A stretch of DNA of 64,000 nucleotides. Source: Guillardia theta CCMP2712. Lineage: Eukaryota > Cryptophyceae > Pyrenomonadales > Geminigeraceae. The notes under the pieces are model-generated. The model did not search any database, had not been told where the DNA came from, and saw nothing but the letters and a program-made list of their open reading frames with translations. The stretch lies in contig NW_005434664.1 of NCBI RefSeq assembly GCF_000315625.1, positions 62,001-126,000 on the forward strand, in the 5' to 3' direction. The position numbers and the translations under genes are program-made. Shown piece after piece: positions 15,001 to 27,075 of the stretch (the stretch's first letter is position 1; every line of letters starts with the position of its first letter).

Positions 15001-18000
15001 TGTTCGTAGCTAGTACCTCAACTTGCTTCTGTGGAGATCGACTGCTAGATCAACCTGGCAATGCTCGTTACTGTCTTAAACCGATAGTTGCTCTTGGAGC
15101 CTCCTTCAACTTCACAAGAGCTTTTGGAGCCAGGATCCTTGCTATCCGTGCGTCCGGAGCTCTTCTCCGGCCGAATCTCCCGAAGTCCATCATACCTCCT
15201 GTAGTGCTCGAGCCAGATTTAGCAACGATCCCTTCAGTGACGAATGCCATCCCGCAGCCACAAATCGGAGATGCGGCTCCTCTCAAGGTGTATGGATCTG
15301 AGTTTGTAATATCTACTATAGGGCAGAGCAGTCCCTACCCGGCAGCAACAAACACTTTGACTGTAACGTTGTGTGCGAATCTCTTGCTCACATCTCTTGC
15401 TATCATCACCATTGAAGGTCTCACGGGAGGAAGCTCGCCGACAGGAGCGCTGGCTTTGGAGGGACCAGGGGCTCTGTCGTTTCAGAATGCGGCAACTGGA
15501 ATACCAGGAACAGCGGACTGGAACGATAATCGCAAGACTTTGAATCTATTTGTAGTTTCCAATGTGTCCGTCTTTTCCGTTCAAATTTTCAGCTTCAACC
15601 TGCAGAATTCAATTTCAGGGCAAAGCTCTCCACCAATTTCTTTGAGCGCCAGTGGAATAACTGGTGGCGTATACCCAGTCCCATCAAGAATTCTTCGTAA
15701 AGCAATGACGAAAGATCTTACAACGATCTTAACTAATATCTTAGGTGCATCCCAAGGTGATGCTGCTCCTCTCAAAATTCAAGCTCCTAAATTTCTGATC
15801 AAACGGGTCTCACAATCTTATGCTTGGCCTTGTCAGAGCTGTGGCGTGCAAAATTATATCCATGTTACACTTGCTGTTAACTTCATCGCATCTGGATTGA
15901 CGAACAGTGAAATCATTCTCTCAGGATTGCGAGGGTCTGCGACATCCGATTCAGGCGGAAATTCAATATTGGTTGCAGATCTTGATGCAGAAGCTTCGGA
16001 AATGCTCATAGATGATTCTAGCGGCAGTTTGACTTCGCGAGAGGGCTCTCGACTGTACTTAAAGGGCAATCCAGTGATCGAAGAATGGTTTTCCACTTTC
16101 ACTCAGGTTTCAGGAAGCGCCTACCTCGATCAAGGCATACACGACCTCCGGTTGGAGTACAAGGAATTGACTGGACTAGCCAAAGTAAGCTTGAAATGGA
16201 AATCGTCTTCTGGCATCTTGCAACCTATTCCAAACTCAGTACTGTACTATGGTAAAGCAGCCATAGGGACTGAGATCAATGTGTACGCCTGCGGCGATGG
16301 GCTTGTTTCAAGATCGGCAGAAGAATGTGATGATGGGAATACAGAATCAAACGATGGATGTTCGAGCAGCTGCAGCGTTGAATATGGTTATTCATGCCAT
16401 TCCACCCCAAGTCTTTGCAAAACGATTTGTGGGGATGGTAGGAGAGTTTCTTTAGAGTACGGAGGTTTGGAACAATGTGATGATGGCAACTTGTACGATG
16501 GAGACGGGTGTAGCTCAGCCTGTGCGATAGAATTCAACTACTCCTGCATCGGAGGCACTCCACTTACGAGGGATTACTGTAAGGTTTTGCCTCCAAGCTA
16601 TGACACAAGCGATAAAACCATTCATCTTGACTTCGTAACAATTACTGTAAATTCTGAAACCCGTGCTTCAAAATTATTGATTCAATTCCTTCCTTCACAA
16701 ATTTTCTTTCCGACCGAATCAAATTCTGTGAGATTGAGCGTGCAAAGAAATGGTACAAGACTTCGGAGCTTTGCTACACGGGATGGAATGTTAAGAAGCG
16801 ATATATCCTCTGATGAGTTCCTCCTGAAAGTTGGAGGAGGTATCATATTCAGAAGCATCTTTCTTAACACGACAACATTGAAATTAGATGTGTTGCACTG
16901 TTATGACATCAACAACATTCTCATCCAAAAAGAAGACGCTGCAATCAGTGGAATCATTGGTTCTACTTACAATGATAGCTCGCCATTGAATTTGAAGAGT
17001 CTTGGATTTATAGAGAATTTAATCTCACAAAGCACATCATCTGTCGCATCAATCAATATTCTGAAAGTATCCATAGCTCTAAACATAGACGTTCCCTATG
17101 ATCCGAATGAATGTGGGTTGACAATCAAGGGACTGACAGGAAGTGACAGCCCACGCACGCAGGGGTTTACCAGCATAATTCCTCTTGATGAATATGTCCA
17201 AGTATTACAAGTAAGCGACTCACAGTTGTTCTCTAATGCAGGGATTGGGATTCTCCGAATTGATCAAGAGCTTATGTTGTTTCAAGAAAAACGAAACCTG
17301 CTGTATGTCAAAAGAGGATTTCTTCGCTCTCTACAGAAATCACATGAAGACCTGACCAACGTAATCTTGGAGAATGTCGCATTCATCCAAGAAGGACTAA
17401 ATGAAAGCGATAGTACTTCTCTTGTTGAATCTGCATCCTTTGCAAACATCAAACCAAACGATATCCTGCAGATTGATCAAGAATTGATTTTCTTAGAGTA
17501 TGTGGATCTTCATTATTCAATCTGCCCCAAAGGCTGCGAAAGACAGATTGACCTTCGATGCCAGTGTTTTGCAAGTCGATACGACAGACTTTCCTTTCAA
17601 AGAGGAATAGGAAATACTCTACCGACTTCTCACAAGAATCACGCTGTCATTCAGCGATTATTCGTTGACTACATTGTAAATCATCCTGTTTCGACATCAG
17701 ACACTTTTTTGAATTTAAGAAAGCGGGATTTGACAATCGAGGGGGTCTTTCTGTATCGAAAGTACATCAAATTAGGAACAGAAATCTTGTTTGTAAACTC
17801 GATCAATTTTCCAACTGCTGGCGTCCGACGAGGAACCGTGGGCACACGACCTTTGTCAATCGCATTAGGTACTCTGGTCGAGATTCCAAAACAATCTATT
17901 CTATCCTCTGACATCACCGATGCGTCAGCAGACACAATATTCCTACAGTCCGTCTCATCTTGCTGTGTGTTCGTTGGAGACTATATCCAGATTGATGACG

Positions 18001-21000
18001 AAGTCTTGCTCATTCTTGCCATCAGCCAAAACAATCTGTCGGTCTCCAGGGGTGCAAGCTCGAGCGCAGCTACGTCACACACTGCAGGAGCTGCCGTCAT
18101 TGCTATCCACAGCACCGCGATCGTGCAGGGATGGAATTTCCTGGAAACCGCCACGAAGCTTCTGCTACAATCGTACGACATGCCCTCTATACAGGTCGGT
18201 CGCTTCCTTCAGATCGAGGACGAGATCGTCCTGGTGACCAACGTCTCGACCGACGGAGTAGAGACCGAGAGAGGAGTAGGGCAGACTGAAGTCGTGGCAC
18301 ACGCCGGGGGAACCACCGTGACTGTGGTGCTCATGACCACAGTCATCAGAGAGAGCCGGATATGGCACAACGATACGGCTATACGTGTTTTCAACACAAG
18401 TGTGTTCGAGATATCTTCTGGTCTGTTCTTGGAGCTCGAGGACGAAATCATCCTCGTCAGTGATGTCAGAGCAGTATCCGACGCGGTCTTGGAGCTACAG
18501 GTAGTGAGAGGCTTAGCCGGAACATACCCCAGAGAGCATGCAGGTGGCTCGATCGTCAAGCCGACGACAGGCGCTCGATTGACGGCAGATGTGACTGCGA
18601 CGGACGATCGATTTGCGATCTCATCCAGCTTTGACATTCCAAATCTGGAGCAGGGAGCATATCTGCAGGTAGGGGAAGAAGTGGTTCGAGTGGAGCAGGT
18701 CGGTGCGGACTATTTGTCTGTCGCAAGAGGACAATACTTGACGGAAGTTGTTGCCTTCCCCTCGCGATCTCAGCTCATTCTGTGCGACAGAACTCTCTTA
18801 ATCCTCGGATCAGACATGGCCGCTTCATCTCTAACACTCTCTCTGGACGTGTCATCGTGGAACTTTAGTCCCGTTGTTGGTGATTACCTGCAGGTTGAAG
18901 CAGAAGTCGTGCGAGTCGGTCATATCGATACTTCTGGTAATTCATTCACTGTCCAGCGGAGTATGCTAGGGACTGTTGCCGTCAACCATCCAGATGGAAG
19001 CGTAGTTAAATCTGTGAAAACATACAAACTAAATGTGAAGTATCCGATGGACCAAGCTCAGGGATGGATGATGATCGATAGCGTGGATATGGAAGCTTTC
19101 TTTGTTGGGGGTATCCTACAAATCGATGATGAATTAGTTGGTATCTCCTACATGAACATCTCAAATCTCACTGTTACAAGAGGAATTTTCAGCTCGGCAA
19201 CTTCCTTTCACAGCAATGGAACTATCGTTCCATATCTCAGCGCCTCGCTCTCCATGAAAGAAACCGGGTTCTATCCTGGCCAACTTTCGATTGAAGATGA
19301 AATCATAAGTGTTGCTTCCACTCCTCTCACCTTTCAACCATATACTTACCTGAAGATTGACGAGGAAATTCTACTAGTCAAGGCAAATCTCAGCAATGCC
19401 TTGTATGTGGTTGAGCGAGGGTCTGCTGGAACTGCTGTCTCAATACACTCCGACGGGTCGATCATCACTCAACTTCGTATGACTGTTTTGAATCACAGTG
19501 AAGGGTTGTCAGAATTTGACAATCGAACGATGTTATCAAGAACCGCCTACTTCTGTACGATCCGGGTGGGAACGTTCATGGAGATTGAGGATGAAATTGT
19601 CCGTGTATCGAGCGTGGCAGACCCTTATGTTTTTATCTCTCGGGGACAAGCAGGAACTGTTCCAAGATTCCATCCTGACAAGGCGAAAGTGTCGATCCCA
19701 ATAGAAACTTTTCTTTTGAACGACTTAGAAGCTACAACAAGCACATTCAGTGTTGAAGACGCATCAGCAGCTGATATCAGCATCAGTATGTACATACAAA
19801 TTGACGAAGAAATCATGTTTGTTCAAAATAAGACTGGGGATCTCGTTACTGTACTGCGTGCTCAGAGGTTTACTACTGCTTCCTTTCATTCAAAGTATTC
19901 CATCGTGATTGCGGTGCGGAGAACAGGCTTGTTCATGAATTATACTTTGGACATTGTTTCAGAAGAGATTAATGTATACTCAGCAAAAACTGCAGGAATA
20001 TTGCCCGGGTCAGATTTGATCTTAGGAAACGAATACCTCTTTGTCACGGATGTTGAAGGAAACCGTTTGACTGTAAAACGAGGAATGTACAACTCCTCAG
20101 TTGAGAGTCATCACTCAGGCGCAAAGATCTCTGCGACTACACCTCTGATCTCACAATCACAGTCTCCTGACAGATTCGCTCCAAATGGTTGGGACCCCCT
20201 CACTGGCACGCTTGCAATCAAGGTTCTAACTAGCCTCATCAAGAATACTGCATACTCCTTTGCTTTCCCCTTACTCAACCCTGCCGCACCTCAAGGGCCC
20301 GTGACACCTGATCTAATCCTCAGCTGTGGAGCAGTTTCTCTACAGCAGACAATGAGTGTCAGCAGCAGCTCGCCTCCCCTCCAAGTCGACCCTCCTGCCT
20401 TCATCGTAAAAACTATCCGTCAAAGCTCTCCGTATCCTGAGGCAACCAATGTCATCCGGGTTGAGTTTGCCGTGAACTTCGATGCTTCTCCTCCATCTGC
20501 AGTTGTAGTCTCTGGCCTTGTGGGAAGCTTGACTCATGATGACAATCATCTTGCAATCGGCCCTTGCGATCTCAACGAAGTAGGCGTGTTTGACATAGAG
20601 GCAAGGTGGCAACAGAATTCCGGAACGATCTCGCTTCTCACAAGGAACAACAGCCTGATCGAAGCTAACAAGCTTTATTGTTTCACTTTCAATCTTACCA
20701 ACCCGACCTTATCTCAGAATGCAAATGACGTTTACATCGTTCTCTCAAATCAGAAGATTTCAGCTCAAGGCAAAATGGAAACAGAGGCATTCTGTATCCC
20801 CTCTTCTGGACAATCCCAGCTTTCTGCATACATTCCTGATCCTGTTACAAGTATCTTAGCAGTAATGAGTACTGCTGCATTTCAAAATGGTAAACTTATA
20901 CAGTGTGATGAGGAAATCATGCTGGTTCAAAGGATTCACAATGATACCATCTTGCAAGTTTCTCGTGGGTATGGAGGCAGCAACGCAACTTGTCACAGCG

Positions 21001-23445
21001 TTGGAATGACAGTCTACAGCATTCTACTAGGCGCTCAACAGGGTGACTGCAGGCCGTTGAAAATTTTGACACCTGGCTTTGTTCTCAAAGCGATCAAGCA
21101 GAGCACTTTCTATGCTGATGTCACCAATCGGATGACGGTTGAGCTTGGGACGAACGTTGATCTGCCTATCGCCGCATCCATCACCATCAATGGGTTGAAG
21201 TCGTCAAGCACTGAAGATTCTCCTTTTCTTCCTCTGAAATATTCAACAAGCAACGCGTCAATCTTCGGGCCGTACGGAGCTTGGACCCAGAGCGAAGGGA
21301 CCTTGATTCTGAGGGTGACGGCAAACAGAAGCATTGAAAAAGATACAATCTACTCCTTCAGCTTTGCGTTGAAGAATCCGCTGCTGACATCTGAACCGAA
21401 GTATGGGATAGGTCATAGTCCTCCTGATGTTTTCATCTCGTCATCAAGCAGTCGAACCATCCCTCCTGTCATCATGTCGTGGGATCAGGGGGCTCCTTGC
21501 CTTGATTACCTCAGTCTGCTCAGCAGTGTTGACAGTATTCAGAATGCCATCCAAGTATCCAACGCGTCGAGAGTCTATGCTGGGTATCAGCTGAGGCTAG
21601 ACAATGAGCTTGTTGGTGTTGTCAGAGTCCTCAATCTCACCGTTTGGGTGCAGCGAGCGCAGGGAGAAACCTCCTCGGAGCCGCACCTAGAGGGGTCTCA
21701 AGCTTGTGTCATCGTGCCTGGAGCTAGGAGGGGGTACGCGCGGCCTTTCCTCATAGTCAAGCCAGGAATCTCAGCTGCTCTCTGCTCACAGCAGTCGAGC
21801 TTTCAAGACACCAACAACTCTGTCTCTTTGATCTTTGCTACAAGCATGCTCATGTCATCTTGGCAAATCGCAACGTTGACTGTGACAGGTCTCTCTGGCA
21901 TGAGCGGAGTGCAGCCAGTGCGCATCCAACACGTAGGGGGCAAGTTGGTATTCGAGGAAGAGGCAGAGTTGGTGCCGAGAAGCGGAGAGATGATTCTGAG
22001 AGTTGTTGCTGACTTGACGTGGCTGCCATATGAAACAACTTGGATCTCATTCAATCTTGTCAATCCCAAGTACTCCATTCGAAATAATCTGGTTGAGTTC
22101 TGGTTCAGAGATTTTCAATCAAGCCTGACGTTTCAGGGTGTTTTCTTAGATCCGCAAACCCTCCAACAAACTTCCCTGATCGTCCAAGAGAGCCATTTTC
22201 TGATCAAGACAGCTTATCAAAGCACTCCTCTGCCCTCGGCCCTAAACAACATAACCGTTCATTTCTCTCATAGCTCAAGGCTTACAGCTGCAACCCTCAC
22301 CCTGCATGGTTTGACTGGGTCGCAAACGCCTGATGACAATGTCTTACCTCTGGTACCTTCTTCTGATTCTCAACTTTTCCTTCCGACCGAATCTCGTTGG
22401 AACCAGTCGTCAGGCCAGCTCATAGTCCCGTGTGACAAGGACATTCCGCCAGGAGCCACCATCTCGTTTCAGTTCTCCCTGAGAAATCCTCCCTTTGAGA
22501 ACCTGGTCTTGACTCCCCTCATCGAAATCAGCTCGGCAGATCTCACCATCCCACCTACAGCCTTTGATATCAACCACCACTATCCCTGCATTGGTACAAC
22601 GAGTCTGATGTACGATTTTTACGTTTGCTTCAATCATGCGATGGAGGTAGTATCTGTGGAAGAGGCACAAATTCAGAAAGGTTCAATGATTTCCATTGAA
22701 GGTGATCTGATTGTTGTTGATGAAGTGCTGGGGGAACAGCTTCAGATTGAAATGAAGCACAAGGTTTCTTCAAATACCATGTACAAGGCAGGTACACCAG
22801 TGTGTCACGTCTTTCCTGGTACAACCACTCTCGACGTCAACCCTCTGCAAACTCTAGCGCCAGGATTTCAAGTGATCAGGATGGCTCAGAACAATCCAAC
22901 CCCTGGCTCCTTGAATCAAATTAGCGTCACGTTTGTTGCCAACGTGCTGATGGAGGTCGGGGCAGTATCAGCTGTGGTTGTGAGCGGCTTCAAAGGGACT
23001 GGCGCTCAAGTCATGACCATCGTTGGCACTCAAGTGGATGTCAACGGGACTGATTCTGCCGTGTTTGATCACAAAGGAGTGTGGAATGAAAGTGCTGGGA
23101 GTTTGACGCTGACGATCGCAGAAGGGAAGTCGATCATGCCAGGAAGATACTACTCCGTGACTTTCGTCGTCATCAACCCCCCGAATCCTCTCCTTCAGAC
23201 ACCAGACTTCGTCTTAAGCGCAAGATGCTTTCACTCCGATTCAAGCATTTACTATCAGGTCACGCAGCGAAACCAAACGACAGCGCTGCAGGAGTACAAC
23301 CAGGTAGGCAGAGAAAAGAGCTCGATGCTTCTTCTTACTCTTGTTTCCACAGACTCTCGTGCTGGAGCTGCCGTGCCTTGTAAGTGCCTTCGCGACATTC
23401 CCTGAGAAAGAGCAGAGCGACTCTCATCAAGTCGAATTCAGCTAG
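1..23445 (+). CDS. Giant repeat-built secreted/surface-type protein, 3' part of the gene (5' end outside the window)
   Basis: The frame is open from base 3, so the start lies upstream. The stop at 14356 is intronic: splicing 14320-14370 (51 nt, GTAATG...CACAG) restores a repeat motif across the join. A second intron, 23304-23352, leads to a short last exon ending at 23445. About 7,780 residues are visible. Two repeat types alternate. One is about 45-60 residues with a pattern like G.Y.QI..E...V, then V.RG..GT...H..G. The other carries IGQS.P.P...N.ITVTL followed by a GL.G step, then a W.....G.L segment and an F...NP segment. Near 16040-16260 there is a PA14-like stretch, followed at 16285-16590 by two Cys-rich units (CGDG...ECDDGN...DGC...C), the DUF4215/Myxococcus Cys-rich type. 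NxS/T sequons are frequent. These features suggest a glycosylated extracellular or cell-surface scaffold; no enzyme domain or clear membrane segment is visible. Base composition is A+T-rich early and richer in G+C after about 15 kb. Confidence 0.85.
6882..7710 (+). repeat. Intragenic duplicated block, copy 1
   Basis: This 829-base stretch recurs at 17889-18717 with about five substitutions counted by eye. It encodes four of the QI..E / RG...H repeats in frame. It is visibly richer in G+C than its A+T-rich flanks. Just after its right edge the expected RG motif is replaced by an LREQRK-like sequence, as if foreign sequence joined mid-repeat. It therefore looks like the acceptor copy. Confidence 0.95.
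17889..18717 (+). repeat. Intragenic duplicated block, copy 2 (likely donor)
   Basis: Near-identical to 6882-7710 at a constant offset of 11,007 bases. Here the repeat continues smoothly into the canonical VARGQ motif and the downstream sequence has similar G+C content. This copy is therefore the more likely original. Confidence 0.95.
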
Positions 23446-23524
23446 AATTGAGCCGGACGAATGAGACCGGAGAGGAGAGGTTAGCTAGGGGAAGGTGTTG
23501 TTTCTCATTTCTATTGAATCAAAG

Positions 23525-26010
23525 TTACGTAGACTCTGATTGCCGACGAAACTCTTCTCTAAGCTCCATCGTTGTTGAAAGGATCTCTTTGTACCTGATC
23601 GAGATCCAAAACAAAAGATATCAAAACGAACTCACCACATGAGCACACATACATCTCGTGAACTCCATCCACATTGTGAACAGAGGCCGCACTCATTCGC
23701 ATTGACTGCATGAAACATGACAACTTGTTGAAACCATTCAGCAAATACCTTTCCCAAAGCCTTTCCCAATCTGTTCCTACTCAACGCAAACACGATGGGA
23801 ATCTGGTAGATTCATCAGGTTGTGTTCTCAGACTCTCCTCCTGTACCCCTTTACTCTTGGCTGCCTTTATGATCTCCTCGACCCTGTCGTCCAGCCCTCC
23901 CTCGCTCTTGCACTCGACGTGAGTTGTCAAGGTGCAAGTAAAGCCGCAGCTCACCGGGCTACTTTCAATGTTGGGGGCGATGACGACAAGCTTCGCTTCC
24001 TGCAGGTCGTCAACAGACTCTCATGACGTCCTTTCAACCTGAATGCGAACACTACGATATACTTCTCGTAGCCCAGAAGAAACCCTGTCATGCTCCTGAG
24101 CCTCAACCCTGCATCACTGCTTCGGTGCAGACCTTCTCTTCATCTTCGCCTTCAAGGGGTCTCGTTCCTTCATTCTTTCCTTGATTCCAAAGTTAAGGAG
24201 AAGAACTTACAAGTGCAACTGCAAACAGTACTTGGAATGCATTCAGCTTGGACAAGAAGTTGAAAACTGTTTTGTTCAGATCCTCGCTCAACTTGCAGAA
24301 AAGTCAGGATTGCAGCCTATCAGTCCTGAGTGAGATTACTACCTTTTGATCGCAATATTCCCGTATTAATGTCTGATTTTCTTGATGCAGCCTCACCATC
24401 AAGTAATATCACAGCATGTAGTCACTTACTTCTGCCCTCTCCTTCACACACTGAACCCTTGCCAATGTTGACGGTTTTCACACTTTGCTGGGCTGCTTGA
24501 TCACAACTGTGAGAGATCGAGGTGGACGTATTCAGGGAATCTGAGCAGGTGACTGAGCAGCAGAACATCGGCGAGATGACATTCTGACCATCTTCATCAG
24601 AAAGGCGATCAACTTGATTATCCGAGTGATGCTCTGATTCCTGTTAGCTCCGTCAGCACGTGCTAAGCGCCTGATAATCATCACCATAGAAAATGAAGGC
24701 ACGAACTCCGGAGCAGTCGGACGCGCCCAACTGAGCAGATTCTTCACAGGAAGGTGCTGCACGAGGGATTTGGTGGCTAGTTGTTGCGATCGACGACCTG
24801 CAAGAGGTCAGGACGGTGAGACTTTGAAATCGAGACTTTTACATGTCCAGGACACGACCGAAGGCAACGACCAGAAGGTAGACAACCCTTGTGGTTCCTG
24901 CGTCCAACCAGTGAGAAAGACAGAAAATTCGTGGAGGCAGGACAACCATGACTGCCTCATCTTCATCTTCACTGGATGACTCTGAGTCCTGGAGTCGGAC
25001 CTTAATTCGGGGTGAGGAGATGGAGCGCAAAAGACAAACCTGGTTGAGAACTTCCAAGAGTTGCTGCAACACTTGCGTATCAATAGAAGGAGATGAGATG
25101 AGATGAGATGAGATGAGATGAGATGAGATGAGATGAGATGAGATGAGATGAGATGAGATGAGATGAGATGACCTCAAGATGGTCTGGATTGGTAGCATTC
25201 ATGCCATGGTCTTCAAGCCAAGCCTCTAGAATAAAGATAAGAACAAGTGTTGTCATCATCGAAAGTCTGCCACCTGCTAAGTGTGCAGCTTCTGCATCAA
25301 GGAAAAGTTAGTTTTTCATGTACACCATCGTCATGTGAGAGACCGTGTGAGAGCTCAAGGATTTCTTGTCCACCATCTTCGTGTTGTTGATCTTCGACGT
25401 TCGCCTCGGGCACGGCAGTCGCAGCTTCAGTGCTTCGTGCCTCGGCCTTTCCCTCACGGACAAGTCTCTCAGCACTGATGATCGAATGGCCAGCATCACT
25501 CCAACTACTTGCATCCACTGAGCAATCACCGGTCTTTGAGAATCAGCTTCTTGAGAGAAGAAAGCTTGTTCTTCTTTGCTGTCCGCTCTTTTCTAGTAGC
25601 CATGGAGGTCAGGAGGTACAAGGAGGTACTATTACATCAGAGCAAGGACACATCAAGAGCAAGTAGAGCAGTACGGCTACCTCCTCAAGACAAGCGTCCG
25701 CTGACTGTCGGCGGCATTCGGGTTCAAGACAGGTGTGGACTTCTTGGAAGCGGCGCTACAGCTCTGCTGTGTTTCAGTAGTCCATGAGTTACGAAACAAT
25801 GAACCTGCTGAGCTTGTGGAGCCGAAGGAGCTTTCGAGGCTCTGCTATTAAAGATGGGAAGCAATTCAAACAGCGTTATTGGACTTTTCTTTGGTTTTGT
25901 ACTGGATTGGGTTTCTGGAAAGCAAATCATCATGGGAGTTTGGAAGGTATGCAATGAATAATCAATTTCACACGTTTGTCTGCTCCCTCCTGATGCCTGG
26001 ACTCATTCAT
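23525..26010 (-). CDS. SECISBP2: SECIS-binding protein 2 homologue (selenocysteine incorporation), many exons
   Basis: SBP2 binds the SECIS element in selenoprotein mRNA 3' UTRs through an L7Ae-type RNA-binding domain and supports UGA recoding at the ribosome. Splicing the minus strand at GT-AG sites gives, in order: a start at 26010 (MNESRHQEG); a KKSPITLFELL segment; KKSTPVLNP; the basic SLKKLILKDR motif of SBP2; an acidic DSESSSEDEDEA run; an LIREYCDQKL helix region; KERDPLKAKMKRR then GLREVYRSVRIQ; then the L7Ae core KLVVIAPNIE, GGLDDRVEEII, IPIVFALSRNRLGKALGK and MSAASVHNVDG. It ends at 23525. Order and motifs follow animal SBP2. Introns are about 40-60 nt, except one holding the AGATG array. 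It converges with the giant gene, 79 bases between stops. Exons between 24400 and 25100 are less certain. Confidence 0.88.
25091..25170 (+). repeat. AGATG pentanucleotide array, 16 units
   Basis: Sixteen perfect copies of AGATG. On the coding (minus) strand they read CATCT and lie in the SBP2 intron that follows the segment ending NPDHLE, lengthening an otherwise short intron. Confidence 0.97.
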
Positions 26011-26695
26011 GGCGTTCTTTTTCCGGCCCTCATTCGTTGACGACTTTGACTTCGACCCAACGGTGACCCATTCATCTTTTCCCGCCACTCCTGCAGCTCA
26101 TGGATCAACAAAAACAACCTAAACAACAAGAACAAGTTCCTGCTGGCAGTGGATCATGATCCTTCTTCAGGATGTGCACACTTCCCCGTGCCCATGCTCC
26201 TTTTGGGGCATACCTGCGTCAACTTTGAACACCATGTGTGGGTGTAGAAAGGAAGTTACGATTCTTGGGCTGTTGCGATCTCTGACAGCGACAGAAGATT
26301 CTCGGTATCGCGATGATTTGTCGTTCTGTTTTCGAATGCATTGCTTCGTTCTCCTGCTCCTCCAATACCTGGTAGCCGTCTGTCTCCTGCCTCCCCCTTG
26401 CCTCCCCGTCCTCCCCCTCGCCCTCCACGTCCTCCCCCTCGCCCACCATTCTCGCCTTGTCCCCTGTCTGCTCTCTCACCGCTTCTCTCGCTTCCGCCTC
26501 CCCTCCCTCTGCTCCTCCCCCCTCCCCTCTCCCCTCTCCCCTCTCCCCTCTCCCCTCTCCCCTCCCTCTCCCTCCCTCCCTTCCCCTCTCCCCTCCCCTC
26601 TCCCCTCCCCTCTCTCTTCTCCCATCTTTGTCGCCTCCCTTATCTTTGGTCGACATTGCACGCTGGGTCGGAGAATTGACTAAAACATTCAAAGT
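26011..26695. promoter_or_regulatory. Divergent intergenic region with a long C/T tract
   Basis: It lies between the start of the minus-strand SBP2 gene and the plus-strand gene at 26696, so it should hold both promoters. Bases about 26350-26640 are almost pure pyrimidine on the plus strand (CCCTCT/CCTCCC runs), ending about 55 bases before the next ATG. No clear TATA box was seen. Confidence 0.55.
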
Positions 26696-27049
26696 ATGGC
26701 GAGACGGCTGGCAGCGCCTGCTGGCACCTTTGCCATGGTGGGGGCGGAGAGTGGCGGAGAGGAGGGGCAAGGAGAGCGATCGATCGTAGTGACGCACATG
26801 GGGGAGGAGGGGCTCGGAACCATCGACTATGACGTGTTCACAGCAAGCAACACGGGTCTTCTGAACTTGAATGCTGTCAAGAAGAGATTCGGGCTGTCTG
26901 TCGTACGTGACTTGAATGGGATAGAGCTGGAGGAGGATGGAGAAGGATACACATCGGTAGATGAGCTTCTCACAGTCAGAGGTAGCTTAGACATCACAGG
27001 AACGATGAAACCAATTTGCTTGAAACGAACGAATGATACCAAGGAATGA
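26696..27049 (+). CDS. Small uncharacterised protein, 117 aa
   Basis: A single open exon with ATG directly downstream of a pyrimidine tract. The first 45 residues are Gly/Glu/Arg-rich. The rest is a compact mixed-composition segment (LGTIDYDVFTASNTGLLNLN..., then KKRFGLSVVRDLNG, then TSVDELLTVRGSLDITG) that looks like a small folded domain. I do not recognise the family. No signal peptide or membrane segment is seen. It converges with the EF-hand/SPRY gene, stops 26 bases apart. The coding call rests on the non-repetitive composition of the C-terminal two thirds. Confidence 0.6.
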   Translation: MARRLAAPAGTFAMVGAESGGEEGQGERSIVVTHMGEEGLGTIDYDVFTASNTGLLNLNAVKKRFGLSVVRDLNGIELEEDGEGYTSVDELLTVRGSLDITGTMKPICLKRTNDTKE

Positions 27050-27075
27050 AATTATAACATTGAGAATATTGTAAA

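Noticed and set aside
23448-24026. Plus-strand open frames after the giant gene
   Set aside because: They are antisense to the SBP2 exons, which carry the conserved L7Ae motifs on the minus strand.
24839-25198. Minus-strand open frame with a LISSH repeat
   Set aside because: The repeat part is the AGATG array inside an intron; only the acidic DSESSSEDEDEA portion belongs to an SBP2 exon.
26219-26797. Minus-strand frame of Arg/Gly/Glu-rich protein
   Set aside because: It is the complement of a pyrimidine tract in the promoter region and has no folded-domain composition.
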